Shown: one piece after another, positions 55,339 to 64,000 of the stretch
Layout: every line of letters begins with the position of its first letter
Numbering within the stretch: position 1 is the stretch's first letter
From: Aplectana chamaeleonis
Taxonomy: Eukaryota; Nematoda; Chromadorea; Rhabditida; Cosmocercidae
Assembly: GCA_029168955.1 (NCBI GenBank)
Contig: JAPDOI010000010.1
Span: 2,813,001 to 2,877,000, forward strand
Length of the DNA stretch: 64,000 bases
Direction of reading: 5' to 3'
The notes under the pieces: model-generated
What the model saw: only the letters and a program-made list of their open reading frames with translations
Database searches by the model: none
What the model was told of the DNA's origin: nothing
Translations under genes and position numbers: made by a program

Positions 55339-55339
55339 C

Positions 55340-58300
55340 TACAATACCGCCCGTATCTTTTGGTCATTGGGCGCGCTAGAGCGCCGGAGCGCGCCGTTTG
55401 GCGTCGTTTTTGAATAACTCGCTTCAAAACGGTCCAATCGGAAAATGGAAGCCAAATTCGGAATCAGCATCGAAAATGCGATCTACTGAATGTATTAAAT
55501 TTCAAAATGGAACTCAGGGCAAGATTTTGGGTTACGGTAGCTATCCAATGTCCCTCGTGTCCAAATGGGGCTGGCGTTTAAGTATTGTTATAAGTGGATT
55601 TCCTGACGTTTTCTGGTATTTAGCACATTCATGTGCCATTTGTTATCCTCTGCGTTTCTTCTGAAACATTTTGACAGCGAAAAAATTAATAAAAATTAAT
55701 AAAAAAAGTCATTTTTCCTAACAATTTATGTGGCAGAATATGGATGTGGCAGAATCACGAAGTTCTTCTATATTAGTGACTTGTTTTGAGATAAATTGCA
55801 AAGGTTGAGAAGAATTCAGGTATTAAAAGTTAGACGGAAATCGCGCCTTGAAATTTGATTAATTGTTTGATTTCACATTCAAAAAAGGTAGGTATCAGAG
55901 CGCATTTCAACAACCATGTAAGGGATTCGCTTTGCGATCTTTGTTTTTTCTCCTCACACGGAGAAATCATGTCCAGAATCAGCTGGTGTACGGAAATGCA
56001 CGAAAAAATGAACAGTTTAAACAAATTTTATTCAAAAAATAAAATTTTTATAAAGTGACCAATTTTAATTTTCATGCTGAAATACTCCTCGAGTTCTATA
56101 TTCTTCGTGTATAGCGTATGAATTTGTTCCGAAATTGTTTCAAAAATATAGAATTCCTAACCTTTTCCAATTATTTTTCAAAAAAATAAATAAATTATCG
56201 TAAGTGACTTTTTACTGAGACCACAAATTCTGAATTTCTTTCCGAATTTCTCTTTGTATTCCATGTATTTCTAGCTTCAATATATTTATTTCTTTCGAAA
56301 ATGTGGGAATCGTGAAAATCTTCAATATTTTTTCCCGAAAACAAAATGAAATTTGGAATTTGAATTTTCTTAATTTCCATTTTCAGAGTGAAAACATTCT
56401 AGGAATGTGTCATATGTAGAGCGCATAAATTTCATCAGCATTGATTTTAAAAATGCTGAATTCAAAAAAAATCTCTCCAAGGAAAAAAAAAAAAAATTTC
56501 AAAGCTGAATTTTCATTATTAGAACAATTTTTAATTTTTGATACCGGAACCTTCTTAGAATCCCATCCATCTGGTCATAGGAGATTGCTTCAAGAATAAG
56601 ATAATCTAGGAAGTTTTTCATTTTCTCTCCCAAAAAAAAGAAATGTAAAATTGAAATAGAATTACCAGTTTTGAATTTCTTTCTAGAACACTTCTGGATT
56701 TTCCTACTAGTAGAGTTCCAGTCGCGAGAAAAAGTTTTTCTAGCTTTGCTACATGCAGAATTCAATCCGCATTGTGGTAATTTTGAAAACTTTGAATTTT
56801 CCTACAAAAAAATGAAATTTTAAAATTGAATTCCTGGTGAAAAGACTGGTATCAGAACTTATTCAGGAACCCTTCTAGAACTCCATAATATCTCGAATTC
56901 ACAAAGTATACTGAATAAATACAATTTCAGGAATTGGGTGTATGAGCACCCCGTTGTTCGGCCCTCCACCCCTCGCATGCCAGGCAATTACCTACGCCAG
57001 GTCGCTCTACCAACCAACAGCCCATCCAGGCCGATTATCGATCACATTTGTCAGTGACTGAAACCCTAACTTGTATGAAACCTCATAAAATTCAGTATCA
57101 TATTCAGTCAGTGCATCTTTTTTCGAAAACATCTGTAGAATAGTTTCGGTAGCATGGAATTCATGAGAAATTTAGGAAAGTTTTCCAAGAAAAAAAGAAA
57201 AAAATGAAAGTCGAATTTTCATTAAGACCACTTATTCTAAATTTCTTTGTAGATTTCTATTTGAATCCAATGTATTTTCTGCTCCACTACACGGAATTGT
57301 ACCGAAAATGTGGAAATCGTTTGAATTTCAGGTTTCCTCCACCGAAATGAAATCTCAAAAATGAATACGTGATTAGAAGATCGGTTTCGGAACTCGTTCC
57401 AGAACCCTTCTAGAATTCCATAATATCCTAAATTCACTAATTACATTGAACAAATACACATTTTGGGATTGATAGACTGATGGACTGCGATAAATGCGAG
57501 AACAGCTCAACTCATTTTTATTGGAGATAAACAAATGGTTGGGAGCGTGTTGCAGACAAAGAGTCTCTGTAATTCTGATAAGGTCATTTAGACGGAGGAG
57601 GTCCCAAATACGCCTCCGAGGCCCATTCGCACCTCAAAATGACCCTGTAGGCTGTTTCTTAGAGAGCAGGCCAGTGTGAGAGCGAGTGCATGCAGAGCCT
57701 AATTTTAGTACTGGTACACTTTTGGCTTGATGCAGTCCTCAATGTGTTTCCGACATTATTCACTACTACTGGAAAACACCATTAATTTTTTCTAAGATGT
57801 GAACCATTTCTCGAATTTCGGCTTCTCGGACCAAATCTACATTATAATTTGTTCTGGACCCTAATTATGCGAAGAATTTGACATGTTTCATTACTGTGCG
57901 AATGAACAAATGTTCTTTAAGAGGCATGCTCTCACTGAATATGATACTGAATTTTATGAGGTTTCATAGTGGTTAGGTTTCAGCCCCTGAGAAATGTGAT
58001 CGATACTCGGCCTGGATGAGCTGTGGGTTGGTAGACGACCTGGCGTAGGTAATTGCCTGGCACGCGAGGGGTGGAGGGCCGAACGACGGGGTGCTCATAC
58101 GCCAATTCCTACAATTGTATTTATTCAGTATAATTAGTGAATTTGAGATATTATGGAATTCCAGAAGGTGTCTGGAATGAATTCTGGTGTGGATCTTTTC
58201 ACCAGAAATTCATTTTTGCGATTTCATTTTTAAGTGGAGGAAACTAAAAAATTCTTACGATTTCCACATTTTTGGGAGAACTCCATAGTAGAGCACAGAA

Positions 58301-60329
58301 TATATGAAAATCGAATTGAAATCTGGAAAGAAATTCAGCATTTGTGGTCTTAATGAAAATTCGGCCTTAATTTTTTCACCACAAATTCAATTTTAAATTT
58401 CCATTTTGTGGAGGAAACCAGAAATTTATACGATTTCCACATCTTTGGTACAGTTCTATGTAGTGGAGCAGAAAATACATTAAATTCGAATAGAAATCTG
58501 GAAAGAAATTTAGAATTAGTGGTCTTAATGAAAATTCGACTTTAATTTTTTCTTTTTCGGAAAACTTACCCAAAGTTCTCATGAATTCCATGTTTCCCAA
58601 ACAATTCTACAGATGTTTTCAAAAGTGATGCACTGACTGATTATGATACTGAATTTTATGAGGTTTCATACTGGTTAGGGTTCCAGCCCTGAGGCCGAAA
58701 TACGGGGTGGTCATACACCAATTCCTAAAATTGTATTTATTCAGTATAATTAGTAAATTCGATATTATGGAGTTCGAGAAGGGTTGTGGAATGAGTTCTG
58801 AAGCCAGTCTTTTTCACCAGAAATTCAATTTTAAATTTTCATTTTTTTGTAGGAAAAATTTAAGGTTTTCAAAATTACCACAATGCGGACTGGATTCTGC
58901 GTAGCAAAGCTAGAAAAATCTTTTCTCGCGAATGGAGCTCCAGTAGTAAGAAAATCTAGAAGTATTCAAGAACGAAATTCAAAACTGGTAATTGTATTGA
59001 AAATTCAGTTTTTACATTTCTTTTTTTTTTTGGAGAAAAATGAAAAATTTCCTAGATTATCTTATTCTTGAAACAATCTCCTGTGACTAGATGGATGGGA
59101 TTCAAAGAAGGTTCCGGTATCAAAATTCAAAAAATTGTTCTAATAATGAAAATTCAACTTTGAAATTTTTAATTTTTTCTTGCGGAAAGAATATTTTTTT
59201 TTGAATTCAGCATTTTTAAAATGAATGCTGATTAATTTTATGCGCTCTACATGAACAATGAAACATTCCTAGAACCTTTTCACACTGAAAATGGAAATTA
59301 AGAGAAAATTCAAATTTCAAATTTCATTTGTTTTTTTTTCGGGAAAAAAGATTGAAGATTTTCACGATTCCCACATTTTCGAAAGAAATTCATATAATGA
59401 AGCTAGAAATACATGGAATACAAAGAGAAATTCGGAAAGAAATTCAGAATTTGTGGTCTCAGTAAAGATTCACTTACGATAATTTATTTATTTTTTTAAA
59501 AAATAATTGGAAAAGTTTAGGAATTCTATATTTTTGAAACAATTTCGGAACAAATTCATGCGCTATACACGAAGAATATAGAACTCGAGGAGTATTTCAG
59601 CATGGAAATTGAAATTGGTCACTTTATAAAAATTTTAATTTTTGAATAATTTTTTTTGAACTGTTAATTTGTGGTGCATTTCCGTACACTGGCTGATTCT
59701 GGACATGAATTCTTTGTGTGAGGAGAAAAAACAAAGATTGCAAAGCGAATTCATTACATGGTTGTTAAAATGCGCTCTGATACCTACCTTTTTTGAATGT
59801 GAAATCAAATAATTAATCAAATTTCAAGGCGCGATTTCCGTCTAACTTTTAATACCTGAGTTCTACTCAAAGTTTTGCAATTTATCTCAAAAAAAGTCAC
59901 TAATATGGAAGAACTTCGTGGTTTTTCCACATTAGAATCCAAAAATTGTTAGGAAAAATGACTTTTTTAATAAATTTTTATTAATTTTTTCGCTGTCAAA
60001 ATGTTTCAGAAGAAACACAGAGGATCACGAATTGCTATAAATGTTCTATATACGAGAAAACGTCAAGAAATCCACTTATAACAACACTTAAACGCCAGCC
60101 CCATTTGGACACGAGGGACATTGGATAGCTACCGTAACCCAAAATCTTCCACTGAGTTCCATTTTGAAATTTTATACATTCGGTAGATCGCATTTTCGAT
60201 GCTGATTCCGAATTTGGCTTCCATTTTCCGATTGGACCGTTTTGAAGCGAGTTATTCAAAAACGACGCCAAACGACGCGCTCCGGCGCTCTAGCGCGCCC
60301 AATGACCAAAAGATACGGGCGGTATTGTA
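55340..60329. mobile_element. 5 kb giant palindrome (foldback) with TACAATACCGC ends
   Basis: 55340-56945 is the inverse of about 58715-60329 (1.6 kb arms), with well-conserved outer 250 bases (CCGTATCTTTTGGTCATTGG, then CGCCGGAGCGCGCC-type). Further inward, 57060-57480 mirrors about 58400-58680. A block with TATGAGCACCCCGTTGTTCG at 56940-57060 is mirrored at 57960-58110 and partly again at 58620-58740. The right half therefore has an extra internal duplication. The centre is about 57490-57950. There is no transposase ORF. Termini resemble those of the 3.2 kb palindrome. Confidence 0.9.
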
Positions 60330-61070
60330 CTGCCTCAGTTTTTCATGCACAAGATCCGAGCGCAGGGAAGCGGTCCCTGTTGCTTCTGGGGTACGGCACT
60401 AGGTGTAAAGCCTCCTCACATTCCTCAGATCCCCAATTCAATCAATGTCTTATTCAAATCCCCCCCCCTCCCCGTTAACTTGGGTATGGTGTCCGGAGAA
60501 GGTGATATACAAGACGTTGAAGCTATGACTTTTACAGACGTCAGAGTCCAACGCTAAGACAAGTGGTCGCATGCTATCCACTCCTGTAGGGGAACGTCCC
60601 CAACGCTTACCCAGCGTGGAGCATACTAGAGTGTTGTCCGAACGAATAATACGAATGTTCGAATATTCAAAAAAGTGGATTATGCGGGTATTGGAATAAT
60701 CGAATATGTATTCAAAGCTTTCAAGCTTTCTGCCGCTTTTCGGTATATTATAAAAGTTTCTGCCAATTTCCAAATGCGCTGTCTTCCATGTCACACAGGG
60801 TTCGGCGTGTGGTGTGGAGCTCCGCAAAGGGTCTGAGCTGCGAAGATGACTGATTCTTCTCGAATGGATTGGAAACGTCGGTGCGTTCGTACTCTGAGGG
60901 AAGGGTATGTAGGTTTGAGGTGACCGTTGCCACGGACTTCATCGGAGCTACACAGTCAGGTTCAAGGCTTATCTCCTCAAGGAAAATTTTAAATATTACC
61001 CGCGGTTGGCGCCGGAGGTGTGAATCTCACCGACAGCTGGCGGTATGGTTAGGCGCTACCCGTACTACTC
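60330..61070. other. non-coding stretch
   Basis: A short CGAATATTC-rich patch at 60640-60710 recalls the inner arms of the 3.2 kb palindrome. No gene recognised. Confidence 0.35.
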
Positions 61071-61167
61071 TACGCCAGCGCGGCACGCGCGTGAAGCGAG
61101 GGTGTGGCGTCAAGCCATTAATACTCCGATGCAACTCCCTTGCGTCACGCGCGTACGGCGCTGGCGT
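61071..61167. mobile_element. 97-bp GC-rich palindromic MITE
   Basis: TACGCCAGCGCGGCACGCGC and GTGAAGCGAGGG mirror CCCTTGCGTCAC and GCGCGTACGGCGCTGGCGT, with a loop of about 34 bases. GC content of the arms is far above the surroundings. Confidence 0.8.
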
Positions 61168-61329
61168 TTTGTTTTTTTTTTAATACAGCCTGAGCTGATT
61201 AGCTGCGCTCTCCTCTCGGCCCGAATCGATCAGAAGGCCGGCGCGCATGACCGCCCTCGCCAGCTGCGTGTGAGATTCAAGTGTTGTTTCTTGCGGAAGC
61301 CTCGGACCTAACTATCACGGTTTAGAGAG

Positions 61330-62315
61330 ACTTCGCCCGAATGCCCGGAGAATTCGCCCGATGCGTAGCGCGTGGAGAATATGCCCGCGAGGGGGAGAAA
61401 ATGCCTGCCTCGAGGGGAGAAAATGCCCGCCACGAGAGGAGGAAATGCCAGCATCAAAAATACAGTTCTTCTATGACCCTGCCTTATGTTGAATGGACGG
61501 TTTTGCCTAGCGCAACCTGGTAGAATAAAATGTTCAACGCTTGCACACGCGTACCCACGGTATAAGTTTATCGAAACCTCATCCAAACTGCGGTTTCATA
61601 GACAATTTCATTGTGCGAAAAACTGAAAAAAGAACAAAGCTATGTAATAGTGTAGGTGCTTAAACTCCACTCGGATTAGTAAAATGTGGTAAATAGTAGA
61701 ATGCATTCTAACCACTAGAATCTAATCAACTTCTCTGAGGTTAGAAAAATGGTGTTACCCTGAGGTAAGAAACTCATTCAAAAGTAACTGGGTGATATCA
61801 AAGCAGAGCAATAAGCCTGGCTAGAGAGTCCATATATCTTCTGCACGTTCGTGATTTCAGGGTCACGAATAGCAGAGATATGAAAGTTGGATTTCTTCCT
61901 GGATCTTGCGCTGTCATTCCAGCTCTGCCGGTCTTATGTAGCGGTCTGGAACAGATCCATCCAAAATCGATGGCAGTAGGCTTAGGCTTAGGCTCAGGCA
62001 GCAAAAAAAATGGAGAACCAGCAAAAATGAGCGAGAAAATGGAGAAACGGCAGCAGAAAAGTGAACGGAGCACCACTCACTACTAGCATGATGTTTTCTA
62101 GCGCAAGCCATATCTCACCCTCACGACGGAAGTTTTCTGCCCTCCTTGCGGGTATTTTCTCACCTGCTCGCGGGTGATTTCTCCCCTCCATGCGGGTATT
62201 TTCTCTTCCCCTCGCGGGCGAATTCTCCCCTCCAGGCGGGCATTTTCTTCTCTCTCGCGGGCAAAATCTCCTGCTGAAATGTACGCGTACGGCTCGGGCA
62301 AAATCTCACGTAATC
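61330..62315. mobile_element. about 1 kb foldback whose arms are short tandem repeats
   Basis: The left arm (61340-61445) is a run of units such as GAGAAAATGCCCGCC(T/A)CGAGG. The right arm (62110-62315) is a longer run of the inverse (CGGGCATTTTCTTCTCTCTC and similar). The outermost parts, with GATGCGTAGCGCGTGGAG at the left and its diverged inverse near 62280-62310, also correspond. Tandem-repeat inverted arms recall Drosophila FB elements in architecture. No ORF in the central 660 bases resembles a transposase. Confidence 0.65.
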
Positions 62316-62346
62316 AACTATTACCGGCCGGGCCGCTGCTGGCAGG

Positions 62347-63999
62347 ATGGCTTTCTCTGCAGAGCTGCGAGACAGCGATGCCATCTCGGTTGAATCTCCT
62401 ATCGATTCTATCGTTAATTCTCCAGGCCTTGACATGAGCTCTCGAATGGCAGTTGTCAAGATAGAAGACGCTGATATTGGTAATTTTTCGACCATCCAGT
62501 AAAAATTTTATTTGCCATTAAGAATTTGTGACATGACACGCCATTTAGAATTTGTGAGTAGCACATTGAATAGAAAGAAAGCAGGAAGCATGCACTCCCC
62601 AGGGTCCGAATTGCTTTTCGGAGTTGTTGCTAATTAATACGAAGAAATCACAAAGAAGTTTACTTCAGGTATTTCATGCCTGTATGTATCTCTGAGACCC
62701 CATGGGGGAATCCTATCTGCAACTTTTTCAAAACTGAAACTAAAAGCCATCAAATATTGATTTTTTAGGGAGAAAAACGGGAAAAACAGTGAAACAACGT
62801 CTACACGAGAAATGGGCAGAGCAGATAAATGCGCTTGGCATTAGTCACAGTACAGCTGAACAAGTCGGTGAGAGAGTCCGCAAAGGCACAGAGCGCTGCA
62901 GAAAGCAGATCGAGATCGAACTGAGTATACTTACCAAGCTTTGAACTATTCTATTATCGAATTCCTTCCTAACATGCCTACATAGCTCAAGCCATTTGCA
63001 GAATAACAATCTAAAGGGGACGGGAGGCGGTCCTGGAGAGAAAACGGAGCCATTACCGCCCTTTCTCGAAAAACTCAAGGATGTACTAAGAGGAGAACAC
63101 AATGTAACGGGTATGCCAGATCTTTCCGACGATGAGGAGAACAGTTTTGGATTGGTTGAAGAGGTCGAAGTTGTCGAGGTCGTGGAGAAGACAAGTAGGG
63201 CCAACCCAGCATTCTATTCGGGAACACGCAAGGAGAAGCTGAGGTTAGAACTTCAATTATCCCCCCATAGCCAGAGATTTGGCATGGAACCGTATTCAAA
63301 CAACTAAGACTGGAGTTAAAGGCACTATTCACGATAGAACCGTGTCCGAGTTTGTACAGAGAATTGGGTGCTGGGCATAGCTTTGTTGGGTGGAGCCAGG
63401 TACTGCACCCACCTTAACCTCTGGGCAGGTGAAGGGGAGTCTTCATCCTTGGAAAAACCGGTAACGACTGGGTAAACGCCCGAAATAGAAAGAAAGTGAC
63501 ACGACATCGATGCAAGTCATTTTCAAGATTGGATGGGTGTCATTTGCGATTTTTCGTCCATAACCTTTTTTTGTGCTTGGAGATGGACCTTTGGTTGTCG
63601 TTGTCGCACTTCGCTATCGCACGAGGATGAGCTCCTATGGCACAGGAACCCCTTCAAAAAGAAAACTTCATTTCTTTGATAGATGCTGAAGAGAGCTTTG
63701 CCTATCTGTCCCGTGTTCGGCCTTGTTCTCACTTCCGGCGTTTTTTCGGAGCTTTTTGCGCTGTGGATTATTGGGGATACCTACTCAGCGTTTTAGCAAC
63801 ATTCGGAGAGGGACTCAGCGTTGCATTCATATACGGGGGCACATTTGGCCTTACTGAAAATAATTCATAGAAATTATTTAGAAAGGCCCAGTCTCTTGCT
63901 GACATGAGACGGAAGCTCTTGTCGACGGAAATTGAAGTAGCGGAAGCTAAAAGGGACTTCTATCTCAAGAAAGAGACTTCTGGAACAGCAGTAAACTGA
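62347..63999 (+). CDS. Myb/SANT-like DNA-binding protein gene, four-exon model
   Basis: Exon 1: 62347-62479 (MAFSAELRDSDAISVE.., acidic). Exon 2: 62769-62924, GRKTGKTVKQRLHEKWAEQI then NALGISHSTAEQVGERVRKG, the pattern of Myb/SANT-like (zeste-type) DNA-binding domains. Exon 3: 63002-63243, GTGGGPGEKTEPLPPFLEKL then DLSDDEENSFGL and a Val/Glu-rich stretch. Exon 4: 63882-63999, KAQSLADMRRKLL then VAEAKRDFYLKKE, coiled-coil-like, stop TGA 63997-63999. Junctions 1-2 and 3-4 keep frame with good splice signals (ttttttag, tatttag). Junction 2-3 is off by one base with the visible donor gtatac and acceptor ttgcag, so either another site is used, a base is in error, or the gene is dead. It could be a cellular regulator or a transposon-accompanying gene. 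Confidence 0.55.
63316..63345 (+). repeat. solitary TTAA-MITE-like end in intron 3
   Basis: TTAAAGGCACTATTCACGAT resembles the family 2 ends (TTAAAGGCAGTGTTCACGAT) but no matching right end was found before 63881. Probably a truncated copy. Confidence 0.4.
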
Positions 64000-64000
64000 T

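Noticed and set aside
61970..62000. TTAGGC-like telomeric repeats
   Set aside because: Only about two imperfect units occur, far too few for an interstitial telomere.

Overview
The window looks like intergenic DNA of a nematode, most likely a hookworm-like strongylid. The non-LTR element has the sequence of an RTE-type family I associate with hookworms, the Tc1-like transposase is of the same provenance, introns are short with TTTNCAG-type acceptors, and a BEL/Pao retroelement carries a phlebovirus-like envelope gene, as nematode Tas/Cer7-type elements do. Nearly all of the 64 kb is transposable-element sequence. Only one gene at the right edge (62.3-64 kb, Myb/SANT-like) looks like a possible cellular gene.

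Layout. 1-6.5 kb: head-to-tail Penelope-like retroelement copies (minus strand), with reverse transcriptase and GIY-YIG endonuclease, all decayed. 6.5-12 kb: non-coding DNA with five short inverted-repeat elements. 12-14.95 kb: a dead RTE-type LINE (plus strand) that has lost its catalytic core. 15.4-24.8 kb: a three-level nest. A multi-exon DDE transposase gene (Kolobok-like, tentative) is split by a 1.6 kb Tc1-like element, which is itself split by a 5.6 kb element of unknown type. Both insertions have TA target duplications, and the 5.6 kb element holds further MITEs and a foldback. 26.8-30.0 kb: a 3.2 kb giant palindrome inserted in a small zinc-knuckle gene.

30.6-38.4 kb: a BEL/Pao-type endogenous retrovirus (minus strand; gag, protease, RT, RNase H, integrase, env), broken in many places. 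Its gag end is interrupted by a GC-rich palindromic element, which is interrupted in turn by a 6.5 kb hAT-like element (38409-44924) with a perfect 8-bp target duplication; that element holds several more nested elements. 45-55 kb: sparse non-coding DNA with MITEs, a (TA)n tract, a relic of the zinc-knuckle gene, a 42-bp minisatellite and a deleted mariner. 55.3-60.3 kb: a 5 kb giant palindrome whose ends resemble those of the 3.2 kb one. 61.3-62.3 kb: a foldback with tandem-repeat arms. 62.3-64 kb: the Myb/SANT-like gene.

The most informative results are the insertion hierarchy with exact target duplications, a shared family of giant palindromes, and a TTAA-targeting MITE family for which one palindrome arm preserves the empty site. 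No CRISPR array, rRNA or convincing tRNA gene was seen.
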